Shown here: one piece after another, positions 9,146-17,951 of the stretch | Position numbering within the stretch: position 1 is the first letter of the stretch | Layout of the letters: each line of letters begins with the position of its first letter | NCBI RefSeq assembly: GCF_027923385.1 | Contig: NZ_BSEC01000001.1 | Span: 3,322,001 to 3,386,000 of the forward strand | Direction: 5' to 3' | Origin: Methylocystis echinoides | Lineage (GTDB): Bacteria > Pseudomonadota > Alphaproteobacteria > Rhizobiales > Beijerinckiaceae | Length of the DNA: 64,000 bases | Notes under the pieces: model-generated | Told to the model about the DNA's origin: nothing | The model's database searches: none | The model's input: only the letters and a program-made list of their open reading frames with translations | Translations under genes and position numbers: made by a program

Positions 9146-11548
9146 CTACCGCGTTTCCTTATCCATGCGCCAGGGCGACTTCGACCAAGGGTCGAACAGA
9201 GTCCGTCGCGCCGACTGTTCGATGTCGTGATTGCGGCCGATGGCGCGCGAGGAAATGTCGAGCAGCTTGCGCTTGTATTCCTCGGTGATCTCGCGGCCCT
9301 CGCTCAGCGACCGAACGACATGCGGGGTGATCATGATGATCAGCTCCTGCTTCTCGATGCTGTTGACCTTGTCCTTGAAGAGATTGCCGACAACGGGAAC
9401 GTCGCCGGCGACCGGGATTTGCGCCGAACTGTTGCCGTTCTGGTTCTTCACGAGGCCACCGAGCATCAGCGACTCGCTGTCGTTCACCACGACCTGCGTC
9501 TTGACGCGGCGCTGCTGAATTCTGGGCGTCGTGCTGGTCGGGTCGCCGGTGGGATCGACGTTGGAGACCTCCTGCTCGATCTCCAGCATCACCCGGCCGC
9601 TTTCGCTGATATGCGGCGTGAGTTTCAGGATCACGCCGGTGTTGGTGTAATTGACGGAGTTGAACGTATTGCCGATGGCGGAGACGCTGGTGAGCGTCTG
9701 CACCGGGATCTGGTCGCCGACCTGCAGGATGGCCTCGCGATTGTCGAGAACGGTCAGCGATGGCGTCGAGATGATGTTGACGTCCGAGATTCCGTTCAGC
9801 GCGTTCAGCGTCACCTGCTGGTTGAAGGTGCGGTATGCATAGGCGAAGCCCGGGAACGCCGCGTTGATGTTCGCGCCGATCAGATTGGCGCCCAGCGGGT
9901 TGTTTTCCGCCGGCGTCGTGCCGCCGACTTTCGTGAAGCCGAACAGATTGGGATGCGCCTGCATGAACCAGCGCACGCCAAACCGCAGCTCGTCGTTGAG
10001 GCGCACTTCCGCGATAGTGGCTTCGAGGTAGATCTGATTGGGCAGAACGTCGAGCGTCTCGATCACCTGCCGGATGCGGCGGTAATCCTCGGGCGTCGCC
10101 ATGATGATGAGCGCGTTCTTGGCGTCGTCGACGCCGAGCTTGTAGCGGTCGTTGTCGAGGCTGACGGCGGGCGTGGGACCCGGCCCGGGGCCGCTCACCG
10201 AGCCCGGCACGCTCAGACCCGAGATGCTGCTCGGCGAACCGGTCGCGCCGCCGAAGCCGGCGCCGAAACCGCCGCTGCCGCCAGGGCCGCTGTTATTGGG
10301 GGCGCCGGTGCTGGTCGCGGGCCCGTTGGTGGCGGCGCCGGTCGGGCCGGAGGCCGAGAGCGCGCCGAGCGGCGCCGGAGACCCCGAACCGCCGCCGCCG
10401 CCGCCGCCAAACATGCCGCCGCCGCCCGATGACAGCGACGACTGACCGAAGCGTGGCGAAACATTGGAGTCGCCCTGTCCCTTGGCGCCGAAGATCGAAG
10501 TGAGAACCGTCATCAGCTCTTTCGCCGGCCGGTTCTGGACGCGATAGGTGAAAAACTGCTTCTCGTTGTGTTCGGCGCGCGCGTCGAGTTTCTCGATCCA
10601 GGCGCGGGCGCGCGCGAGATATTGCGGCTGCGACGAAATCACCAGAATGGAGGCGAGGCGCTTGTTGCCGATGAAGCGGATCATGCCGCCCATCGGTCCC
10701 TCCCGCTCCGAACCAAAGACATTCTTGAGATCGTCGGCGAGAAGATCCGGATCGCTGCTGCGCACCGGCACCATCGCGAAGGACATGCCCTTCATCGTGT
10801 CGATGTCGAACATGTTGATCGCGTCGATCAGCGTCGTCAGATCCTGCGCGGAGCCGGTGAGCGTCAGCGTATTGCGCGCATCGTCGGCGCGCAGGATGGA
10901 GCCGCGCTCGGCGATGGGTTCGAGCACCCGCTTCATTTCAGAGGCGGAGACATAGCGAAGCTGCACGACCCGCGCCGTTTCGCCCAGCGGCGTCGCCTCC
11001 GGCGGCAGCGCGTCGCCGGTGATGACTTCGCCGGAAACGGCGGCCTGGTCGCTGGGAACGATCTTGTAGATGTCGCCGGATTTCACGACCGTCGCGCCAG
11101 AGACGCGCAGCGCCGACTGGAACAGATCGAGCGCGGTCTTCTTGCGCACGGGATTGGCCGTGTGCACCGTCACCTTGCCGTCGAGCTTGGGATCGACCAC
11201 GAAATCAGCGCCCATGATGTCGCCGATGACGATTTTCGCGGCCTGCGAAATGGGGAGATTGACGAGATTGAGGGTTACCCCGTCGTCGCCGACCGGCTCC
11301 GCCTGCGCCGAGCGGGCCCGCCCGGAGCCCACAAACTTGCCCGTGCCTGTCGAGACGATTGTCTTGCCTGCGGTCCGCGGCGGCAGCATCCCGGCAGAGG
11401 AGCCGCCGGCCCCTCCACGCGAGTCATGCGGCACCGGCGCCACATTCCACTCGGCAACCGGCGGCCCGCCCGAAACGGACGACGCGTTGCAAGCGGCAAG
11501 TGCGGCGACGGCCAACGCCAGGGCAGAAGCTCGAAAGGCAAAACGCAA
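9146..11548 (-). CDS. gspD: Type II secretion outer-membrane secretin GspD
   Basis: An 800-aa protein with a signal peptide ending in a lipobox (LAVAALAAC), so the secretin itself appears to be a lipoprotein. N0-N3 domains follow (for example NLVNLPISQAAKIVIGDIMG). A long Gly/Ser/Pro linker lies at about residues 370-465, inside the N3 region. The secretin barrel has VPVVGNLFKDKVNS and ELIIMITPHVV. It forms the outer-membrane pore of the secretion system. It is transcribed away from the prepilin peptidase gene, sharing a 190-bp intergenic region. Confidence 0.95.
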   Translation of the reverse strand: MRFAFRASALALAVAALAACNASSVSGGPPVAEWNVAPVPHDSRGGAGGSSAGMLPPRTAGKTIVSTGTGKFVGSGRARSAQAEPVGDDGVTLNLVNLPISQAAKIVIGDIMGADFVVDPKLDGKVTVHTANPVRKKTALDLFQSALRVSGATVVKSGDIYKIVPSDQAAVSGEVITGDALPPEATPLGETARVVQLRYVSASEMKRVLEPIAERGSILRADDARNTLTLTGSAQDLTTLIDAINMFDIDTMKGMSFAMVPVRSSDPDLLADDLKNVFGSEREGPMGGMIRFIGNKRLASILVISSQPQYLARARAWIEKLDARAEHNEKQFFTYRVQNRPAKELMTVLTSIFGAKGQGDSNVSPRFGQSSLSSGGGGMFGGGGGGGSGSPAPLGALSASGPTGAATNGPATSTGAPNNSGPGGSGGFGAGFGGATGSPSSISGLSVPGSVSGPGPGPTPAVSLDNDRYKLGVDDAKNALIIMATPEDYRRIRQVIETLDVLPNQIYLEATIAEVRLNDELRFGVRWFMQAHPNLFGFTKVGGTTPAENNPLGANLIGANINAAFPGFAYAYRTFNQQVTLNALNGISDVNIISTPSLTVLDNREAILQVGDQIPVQTLTSVSAIGNTFNSVNYTNTGVILKLTPHISESGRVMLEIEQEVSNVDPTGDPTSTTPRIQQRRVKTQVVVNDSESLMLGGLVKNQNGNSSAQIPVAGDVPVVGNLFKDKVNSIEKQELIIMITPHVVRSLSEGREITEEYKRKLLDISSRAIGRNHDIEQSARRTLFDPWSKSPWRMDKETR

Positions 11549-11738
11549 GACAGAAACCCGTGGGTTGGTCGAAGGTCTGTACTGGCTGTGGAGAACGACT
11601 TAACATGTCTACAAAAGCTTCGCCACGCATGACAACTACTGCTGATTCGGCACTGTAGCTTGGCTGTTTTCATTTGCAACAGTCATGCTGTGGCTTTTGA
11701 CTTGAGCGAGGCTTGCTGAAATTGCAGGGGCGTCGCAT

Positions 11739-12509
11739 GTGACGCCACCCGGACCGCGCCCCGACACTGCCACGCGCGCCGCCGAAGCTGACGCCGGTTC
11801 GGCCGGAAGAAACGGCGATATCAACCAGCTGGCGTCGAGCCAGACCGAAAGGAACGATGTGCGCGAGCCGCCGACCTTCCCTTACCGCTTCCTGACGCCG
11901 CGCTCCCCCTGCGCGCGCCGTCGCCGCGCCTTGTGGCCGCTCGCCTGCGACATCTTGCGCGGCCGTGGCGAGGGCCGGCCCCTGAGCGCGACAGCCTGGC
12001 TGTCGCTTGTCTTCCTCGGCGCCTTTGTCGCGCAGGCGCCTGCTCCGTTTGTGCTTGTCGCGGGGCTGACGCTCTTCCTTTGCCTCTGCCTCATCGCGCT
12101 CTTCGATGCGCGCTACCTCGTCATTCCCGACGGCCCGCTTGTTTGCCTCCTCGTGGCCGGGCTCATGAGCGGCGCCGCGGACGGGCCGCAGGAAATCGGC
12201 GCCAGAGTGGCCGCCGCCGCCCTGGCTTTCGCGGCGCTGCGCTTCGTCTCCGTCGTCTATGAGAGGCTACGCGGCGTTCCGGGAATCGGCGAGGGCGACG
12301 CCAGGCTCTTTGCCGCGGCGGGCCTGTGGCTCGGCTTCACGGGACTGCCGAGCGCGCTGATCTACGGCGTCCTGTCCGCGCTCGTCGCGGCGGTCGTCGG
12401 CCTGCGCCAGGGCTTGCTGGAAGACGCGCGCGCCCCCCTGCCCTTCGGCCCGCATCTGGCGTTCGGCATGTGGCTGTGCTGGACGCTCGGGCCGCTCGAA
12501 TTCGGGTGA
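11739..12509 (+). CDS. gspO: Prepilin peptidase (A24 family), short form without the methylase domain
   Basis: A polytopic membrane protein. The two catalytic Asp of A24 aspartic peptidases are visible, in ALFDARYLVIPD and in PGIGEGDARL (GxGD). The family's N-terminal Cys-rich methyltransferase region is absent, so it probably cleaves but may not methylate pseudopilins. Five or six hydrophobic helices start at about residue 88. The first 80 residues are low in recognisable features. The GTG start is uncertain and a GTG near 11860 would also fit. It should process GspG, H, I, J and K encoded around it. Confidence 0.8.
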   Translation: MTPPGPRPDTATRAAEADAGSAGRNGDINQLASSQTERNDVREPPTFPYRFLTPRSPCARRRRALWPLACDILRGRGEGRPLSATAWLSLVFLGAFVAQAPAPFVLVAGLTLFLCLCLIALFDARYLVIPDGPLVCLLVAGLMSGAADGPQEIGARVAAAALAFAALRFVSVVYERLRGVPGIGEGDARLFAAAGLWLGFTGLPSALIYGVLSALVAAVVGLRQGLLEDARAPLPFGPHLAFGMWLCWTLGPLEFG

Positions 12510-12523
12510 GGCGACGGCGGGCA

Positions 12524-13150
12524 TTACTGCTGGCGCGGCGCGACCCGCGTGTCGACCTCGATGATGCGGCCAAGCCGCTTCGCGCCGAGCCGGATGGCGA
12601 CGAGCGACGGAAGATTGGCGCTTCGCCATTGCCCCTCCCACGCCGCCGCGCGTCCGCCCGCCTGCTGCGCGCCGAAATAGGAGAGCTCCAGCCCGGAGAC
12701 ACCCGCGAGAACGACTGTCTTCTTCATGGCGCCGCGCGGCGCGGACAGGCCGTCCTTCGGTCGATAGACTTTCGTCCAGACGGCGAGTTCAGGACCATTC
12801 GGCCCGTTGTCGAGGCCGATCTCGGCGAGAATGAGCCCGCCCCATTGCGCCCCACCCTCGCTCAGCATGACGAAACGACACCCCTGCGGCGAGCCAAGGA
12901 AGACCGGCGGCATTCCCTCGCCCCTGACCTGCGTCGGGTCGGGCGTGAAGACGAAGCTCTTTGCGACGAGACCCGAGGTCGCCCGCATGGCGTTCTCGAC
13001 CTCGTCCAGCGCGTCGCTCGCGCGCGTCGTCTCCCAGCTGCGCCGCCCCAGGTGAATGCCGCCCATGATGGCGGCGGTGATCATCCCCAGCAGGCTGATC
13101 GCCAGCAGAAGCTCGAGGAGCGTGAAGCCATCGGGCGCGCGTCGCTTCAT
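12524..13150 (-). CDS. gspJ: Type II secretion minor pseudopilin GspJ
   Basis: A 208-aa prepilin with the cleavage motif DGFTLLELLLAISLLGM near the N-terminus. The body has the T2SSJ outline: a small periplasmic alpha/beta domain with WETTRASDALDEVENAMR and GVSGLELSYFG. It forms the pseudopilus tip with GspI and GspK. The start overlaps the gspI stop by 4 bp (ATGA), so translation is coupled in the F-H-I-J operon. Confidence 0.88.
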   Translation of the reverse strand: MKRRAPDGFTLLELLLAISLLGMITAAIMGGIHLGRRSWETTRASDALDEVENAMRATSGLVAKSFVFTPDPTQVRGEGMPPVFLGSPQGCRFVMLSEGGAQWGGLILAEIGLDNGPNGPELAVWTKVYRPKDGLSAPRGAMKKTVVLAGVSGLELSYFGAQQAGGRAAAWEGQWRSANLPSLVAIRLGAKRLGRIIEVDTRVAPRQQ

Positions 13151-13557
13151 TGGCCCATCTGCGGTTCGATGGACTTCACCTTCAGCGTCGCGAGCCTGTA
13201 GGTCTCGCCGAAGCCGGAGGGTTTCTTGATGACGAGCTCCGCGCGGAAACTCGACGCGAGCGGCTGCCCGCCCGGGCCCCCGACGTTCGGCCCCGCCGTG
13301 ACGGTGAGGAACCAGTAGAGCCCGTCCGCATAGCGGCCGCTCGTCTGGCCGAACGGAACCGGGCCGTCGACGCCGAGCGCGTCGAGATGGGCGGCGCCCT
13401 GGCGCGCGGCGCGCAGCAGGAAATCGGCGCGCGCCTCGTTGCGCACGCCGCCGCTCACGCCATTGAGCAATTGCCCGAGCGACATGGCCAGAATCGCAAA
13501 GGCGGCCAGCGCCTCGATGAGCGAGAAACCCCGCCGCGACGTCAGACGATGGCGCAT
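13147..13557 (-). CDS. gspI: Type II secretion minor pseudopilin GspI
   Basis: A 136-aa prepilin with a short basic leader and cleavage site RRGFSLIEALAAFAILAMSL. The length and the small C-terminal domain fit GspI. It overlaps the end of gspH by 16 bp and the start of gspJ by 4 bp. It belongs with J and K to the pseudopilus tip that is thought to push substrate through the secretin. Confidence 0.85.
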   Translation of the reverse strand: MRHRLTSRRGFSLIEALAAFAILAMSLGQLLNGVSGGVRNEARADFLLRAARQGAAHLDALGVDGPVPFGQTSGRYADGLYWFLTVTAGPNVGGPGGQPLASSFRAELVIKKPSGFGETYRLATLKVKSIEPQMGQ

Positions 13558-14006
13558 GTGGTCTCGCCCGTGAGCCAGTTCACGCCAATGGAGGCGCGCG
13601 CGTCAGGCAGGCGCAGGACGATGTCGGCCCCCGTCGACCCGCCGTCGGGAAAGAAGGTGACGGCGCCGGCGCGCGGGGAGAGATGCTGCGTATGCGCCAC
13701 GTCGAGCGTCACCACCGCCTCGGCCGGCAACACGCCCGGCTTGCCGACGGGCGAGGCGAAGGTCTTCGCGTAAACGTCGACGATGACGGCCGTCTCGCTG
13801 TTGGTGGCGATGGCCCGCGAGCGCGTCGCGCGCAGCGTCGCGCACAGGGTGCGCGCGGCGGTCTCGAGCTTCAGCCGTCCGGAGGGCGGGCGCAGGAGCT
13901 GCGAGGCCATGCCCGCCATCATCGCCACCAGCGCGAGCACGACGAGCGACTCCAGCATGGTGAAGCCCGCGCGCCGCCCGCAGGCCTTGCTGCGCCGCCG
14001 CCTCAT
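13542..14006 (-). CDS. gspH: Type II secretion minor pseudopilin GspH
   Basis: A 154-aa prepilin starting MRRRRSKACGRRAGFTMLES. The cleavage motif is followed by the helix VVLALVAMMAGMASQLL. The rest has a GspH/FimT fold pattern (TLRATRSRAIATNSETAVIVD, FFPDGGSTGADIVLRL). It links the pseudopilus tip to the GspG shaft. The ATG overlaps the gspF stop by 4 bp. Confidence 0.87.
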   Translation of the reverse strand: MRRRRSKACGRRAGFTMLESLVVLALVAMMAGMASQLLRPPSGRLKLETAARTLCATLRATRSRAIATNSETAVIVDVYAKTFASPVGKPGVLPAEAVVTLDVAHTQHLSPRAGAVTFFPDGGSTGADIVLRLPDARASIGVNWLTGETTCAIV

Positions 14007-15217
14007 TTCGCGGCCAGATCGTTGATGCTGAGCACCGCGTCCATCACCGTCATGATGAGGCCGCCGACGACGCCCGCGATTAGGATTGTGAGAAACGGCG
14101 TCATCAGCCCCATGGCGCGCTCGATGGAGCGCTGCGTCTGGCGCTCGAACATGGAGGCGACGCGCAGGAGCATGTCGCCGAGCTGCGCGGTCTCTTCGCC
14201 GATGGTGATCATCTGCGTTGCGACCGGCGGGAGGTAAGGCACGCGCCCCAGCGCGCCGCTGAGACTGGCGCCGCCGCGCACCGCGTCGACGACGCCGGCG
14301 AGTTCGTCGTTGAGGAAGGCGTTGGACACCGCCGTGCGCGCGCTTTCGAGCCCCTGCAACAGCGGCACGCCGGCCTTGAGCATGGAGCCGAGCGTGCGCG
14401 AGAATCGCGCCGTCGCGAATTGCGACAACAGCGGCCCCGCGACGGGCAGGCGCAGATAAAGGCGGCCGAGCGCGACCTGCCATGCGGGCCGCGTCTGCGC
14501 CATCTTGTAAAACACCGCCACGCCGACGCCGATCACTGCGACGACGAGCGCGATCAGCCCGGCGTTGGCCTCCACATCGAGAATGAATTGCAGGCCGGAG
14601 GGCATGGCCTTGCCATTATCGGCGAAGATCGGCGCAATGCTCGGCACCAGCGTCCCCAGAACCACGCCCGTCGAAATGATCGCCAGCGTGATGAGCAGCG
14701 CGGGATAGATCAGCGCGCTCTGGATGCGCGCCCGCAATTCGAGCCGGCGCTCCAGCATTTCAGCGAGATCGGAGAGCGCCGAGCCGACGCGGCCCACCGT
14801 TTCGCCTTCGCGGATGATGTTGACATATTCCGACGAGAAGACATCCGGCCGGCGCGACAGCGCGTCGGAGAGCGATGCGCCGTCGACGATGCGCGACAAT
14901 ATCTCCTGCGCCAGCGCGCGCAGCGGTTCGGTCGGGCTTTGCGCCGCGAGAATCCGCAGGCTCTGGTCGAGCGGCACGTCCGCCTGTTCCAGTGTGGCGA
15001 ATTCGCGGGTGAAACCCGCGATCTGCGCGGCGTTCGGCCCCTTGGAGCCGAAGGACATCTGCGTGATGGACGAGGCGGGTTTGGACTCGAAGGTCTCGAA
15101 GGGCGTCAGGCCGCGCAGGAAGATCGCGTCCTCGGCCTCCGCGACGGTGCGCGCCTCGATCTCGCCCTCGGTCAGATCGCCGGCGGCGCTGAAGGCGCGA
15201 TATTTGAACTTCGCCAT
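14003..15217 (-). CDS. gspF: Type II secretion inner-membrane platform protein GspF
   Basis: A 404-aa protein with two T2SSF repeats and three membrane helices (YPALLITLAIISTGVVLG, IALVVAVIGVGVAVFY and LIAGVVGGLIMTVMDA). The N-terminal part starts MAKFKYRAFSAAGDLTEGEI, typical of the family. This start was preferred to one three codons upstream. GspF couples the GspE ATPase to pseudopilus assembly. It follows gspE closely in the same operon. Confidence 0.94.
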   Translation of the reverse strand: MAKFKYRAFSAAGDLTEGEIEARTVAEAEDAIFLRGLTPFETFESKPASSITQMSFGSKGPNAAQIAGFTREFATLEQADVPLDQSLRILAAQSPTEPLRALAQEILSRIVDGASLSDALSRRPDVFSSEYVNIIREGETVGRVGSALSDLAEMLERRLELRARIQSALIYPALLITLAIISTGVVLGTLVPSIAPIFADNGKAMPSGLQFILDVEANAGLIALVVAVIGVGVAVFYKMAQTRPAWQVALGRLYLRLPVAGPLLSQFATARFSRTLGSMLKAGVPLLQGLESARTAVSNAFLNDELAGVVDAVRGGASLSGALGRVPYLPPVATQMITIGEETAQLGDMLLRVASMFERQTQRSIERAMGLMTPFLTILIAGVVGGLIMTVMDAVLSINDLAAK

Positions 15218-15222
15218 GAGCC

Positions 15223-16980
15223 TCAATCCACGCGCGTGACGCGCGCCACCTCATCGATGGTGGTCTCGCCGCGCCAGGCCTTGGTCATGCCGCACTGATA
15301 CATGGTCGTCATCCCGTTCTCGCGCGCCGCGGCCTCCAGTTCGCCGTCGGGCGCGCTTTCGCAGACGAGCCGCTGCATGCGGTCGTTCATGATGAGCAGC
15401 TCGGCGATGGTCGAGCGTCCCGCATAACCGAGATTGCGGCACTGGGCGCAGCCGCCCGGCGCCGACAGCCTGTCTGGCCCCTTGGCGAAAATCTCGCCGG
15501 CGAACTGGGCGCGAAGCTGCGCGCGCGTCTCCAGCGGCGTCGCGCAGTGCGGACACAGCCGCCGCACCAGACGCTGCGCGAGAACCGCCTTGACGGTCGA
15601 GGCGATGAGATAATTCTCGACGCCCATGTCGATGAGACGGGTGATCGAGGCGGCGGCGCTGTTGGTGTGCAGGGTCGAGAACACGAGATGGCCGGTCAGC
15701 GACGCCTGAATGGCGATCTTCGCCGTCTCCGCGTCGCGAATCTCGCCGATCATGATGATATCGGGATCCTGACGCAGAATGGCGCGCAGCGTATTGGGAA
15801 AGTCGAGGCCGATCGCCGGCTGCACCTGCACCTGATTGACCCCGGCCAGCTGATATTCGATCGGGTCCTCGACGGTGAAGACCTTCACATCCGGCTTGGT
15901 GAGTTCGCGCAGCGCCGTGTAGAGCGTCGTCGTCTTGCCGCTGCCGGTGGGGCCGGTGACGAGCACGATGCCGTTGGGATTGCGCATCACCCGGCGCAAT
16001 TCGCCGATGGTCTGCGGCTCGAAGCCGAGCTTGTCGAAATCGAGTGCGATCTGGCTGCGGTCGAGAATGCGCAGCACGATGCTCTCGCCATGCGCCGTCG
16101 GCAGCGTGGAGACGCGAAAGTCGATGTCGACGCCGCGGATGGCGAGCTTGATGCGGCCGTCCTGCGGCAGGCGGCGCTCCGCGATGTCGAGGCGCGCCAT
16201 GATCTTGATGCGCGAGGCGATGGCGGCCTTGAGTCCCGGCGGCAGCGTCTCGGCCGTGCGCAGCGCGCCGTCGATCCGGTAGCGCACCTGAACCGCCTCC
16301 AGCGACGGCTCGATGTGAATGTCGGAGGCGCGCGCCTCGATGGCCTCCCCGATGATCTGGTTCACGCGCCGCACGACGGGCGCCTCATTGGCGATGTCGC
16401 GCAGACGCTGCAGATCGAATTCGCTCGCCTCATGCGCGCGCGAGTCGGTTTCGGCGAAGGCGACGCCGTCCTGCTGGGCGCCGTAAAGCGACGCCCAGGC
16501 CTTGTCGAACAGCTGCGGCGTCGCCAGCAGCAGCTCGATCTCGAGCCCCGTCGAATAGGCGAGCGCCTGCACGGGCTCCAGATCGAGCGGATCGGTGACC
16601 GCGAGCCGCAGCCGTCGTCCCTCGATCGACAGCGGCAACAGCCGGTTCGCGTGGATGAATTTTTCCGGAATGTCGCCGCGCAGCGGCGGCTCCATCGGCA
16701 TGTCGCCAGCGTCGAGCTGGGGAATCTGGAGGAATTTGCCGAGCAGCGTGCAGAGGTCCGCCTCGGACACGAGACCCAGCTTGGTCAGCACGTGATCGAA
16801 ACGCTCGCCGCTTTGCGTCGCCGCGCGCTGCGAGCGCTGCAGCGCCAATTCGTCGATCGCCTTTTCGCGCAGCAGGAACGCGCCGAACGTCTCGGCAAAA
16901 GCGGGACCGTTGACATCCGGCCACGCCCGATCAGCGCCCGCGAGGGCAAATCCCGCCAACTGGGTTTTCGCCTCCATCAA
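15223..16980 (-). CDS. gspE: Type II secretion traffic ATPase GspE
   Basis: A 585-aa cytoplasmic AAA+-like hexameric ATPase. An N-terminal GspE_N domain (about residues 60-180) precedes the catalytic region. That region has Walker A GPTGSGKTTTLYTALREL, the Asp box, Walker B (IIMIGEIRDAETA) and the His box (GHLVFSTLHTNSA). A tetracysteine zinc motif is present (CPHC and later CAQC). It powers pseudopilus growth. First gene of the E-F-H-I-J operon. Confidence 0.95.
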   Translation of the reverse strand: MMEAKTQLAGFALAGADRAWPDVNGPAFAETFGAFLLREKAIDELALQRSQRAATQSGERFDHVLTKLGLVSEADLCTLLGKFLQIPQLDAGDMPMEPPLRGDIPEKFIHANRLLPLSIEGRRLRLAVTDPLDLEPVQALAYSTGLEIELLLATPQLFDKAWASLYGAQQDGVAFAETDSRAHEASEFDLQRLRDIANEAPVVRRVNQIIGEAIEARASDIHIEPSLEAVQVRYRIDGALRTAETLPPGLKAAIASRIKIMARLDIAERRLPQDGRIKLAIRGVDIDFRVSTLPTAHGESIVLRILDRSQIALDFDKLGFEPQTIGELRRVMRNPNGIVLVTGPTGSGKTTTLYTALRELTKPDVKVFTVEDPIEYQLAGVNQVQVQPAIGLDFPNTLRAILRQDPDIIMIGEIRDAETAKIAIQASLTGHLVFSTLHTNSAAASITRLIDMGVENYLIASTVKAVLAQRLVRRLCPHCATPLETRAQLRAQFAGEIFAKGPDRLSAPGGCAQCRNLGYAGRSTIAELLIMNDRMQRLVCESAPDGELEAAARENGMTTMYQCGMTKAWRGETTIDEVARVTRVD

Positions 16981-17101
16981 GGCTCCTTTGCGCGAGGCTG
17001 GACGGCACAGCGCCAGTCAAGCGCTCAGCTTGACTCCGGAATGACACATTTGAGAGTAGAATGCACGCATCGAGCGTAAGTATCCGTTGAGCCTATTGCC
17101 C

Positions 17102-17839
17102 ATGTCTAGCACAGAAGCATCCGCCGCCGATCGCGGGCGCGTGCCGACGCTGCGTTTAGTGTCCTGCGTGTCCTTGATGAGCCTTGCCGCGTTTGCGGGC
17201 GACGCCGCCGCGGCGACGCTCGGCAAGACCTATTTTTACGCCACGCGCGACGCCTGCGCCGCCGCCGGCGCCTTCAGCGGCCGTGAATGCGCGGCCGCCT
17301 TCGCCAACGCCCGCGCGCAACTCCACGACCGCGCGCCACGCTTCGCCGGCAGCGGGGAATGCCGCCTGCATTTTCGCATCTGCGAACCCGTTCGTGTGGA
17401 AACCTCCGCCGAGGACGCCGGGCCGGAGGGCGGGTCAGACGCCATGTCCTATGCGCCAATGGAGGAAACGGCCTTCGCGCCCTCCGCCCTCGGCGTCGAG
17501 ATCGTCGCCTCGCGGAACGGCGTCGTCGCCGCCCCGACGCTGGCCATCGAAACGCCGGAACGGCTTTTCCCCTATTTTCCTGTCACCCGGCCCTATGAAC
17601 CCGGGCAGGAGGGGCAATCCATCGTGGCCAAGAGCGACGGCGCCAACCGGCGCGAGCAGCAAAACGCCGCGATTCTCGCCCCCGACCATTTCGAGCCCTT
17701 CTCCCGGCGCAGGCCCGTCGCCGGCGCGACGACCTTCACCGCCTCCGCGCTCGGCGCGATCCAGGCCACGGCCCGTCCGGGCGGGGAGTCGCCCGAAGAA
17801 CGGCGCATGCGGCTGCGAAACGCGCCCTTCGTCGAGTAG
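17102..17839 (+). CDS. Secreted DUF1190 (YgiB)-like protein
   Basis: A 245-aa protein with a hydrophobic N-terminal segment ending in AAA (LVSCVSLMSLAAFAGDAAAA), a likely signal peptide. After it comes TYFYATRDACAAAGAFSGRECAAAFANA, which follows the pattern of the DUF1190/YgiB family (Cys-spaced DAC...C..A..NA, then ECRLHF). The rest is low-complexity and Pro/Glu-rich. The function is unknown. It stands between gspE and gspL, in the direction of gspL. Start chosen at the ATG in CCCATGTCTAGC; a TTG lies 15 bp upstream. Confidence 0.55.
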   Translation: MSSTEASAADRGRVPTLRLVSCVSLMSLAAFAGDAAAATLGKTYFYATRDACAAAGAFSGRECAAAFANARAQLHDRAPRFAGSGECRLHFRICEPVRVETSAEDAGPEGGSDAMSYAPMEETAFAPSALGVEIVASRNGVVAAPTLAIETPERLFPYFPVTRPYEPGQEGQSIVAKSDGANRREQQNAAILAPDHFEPFSRRRPVAGATTFTASALGAIQATARPGGESPEERRMRLRNAPFVE

Positions 17840-17951
17840 CGGCGCGCGGGAACGGGCCGGCGCGCATTGCCAGCCCCGCGCGGGAAAGCTATTTTGACCT
17901 TGATTTGACAGCGACACGCCGGAAGTCGCCGCGTCTCCCGACTGCCGAGGT

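Noticed and set aside
10200..10440. Repeat-rich, Gly/Ser/Pro-coding stretch as a possible CRISPR or microsatellite element.
   Set aside because: It is the low-complexity linker within gspD; units are irregular and in frame.
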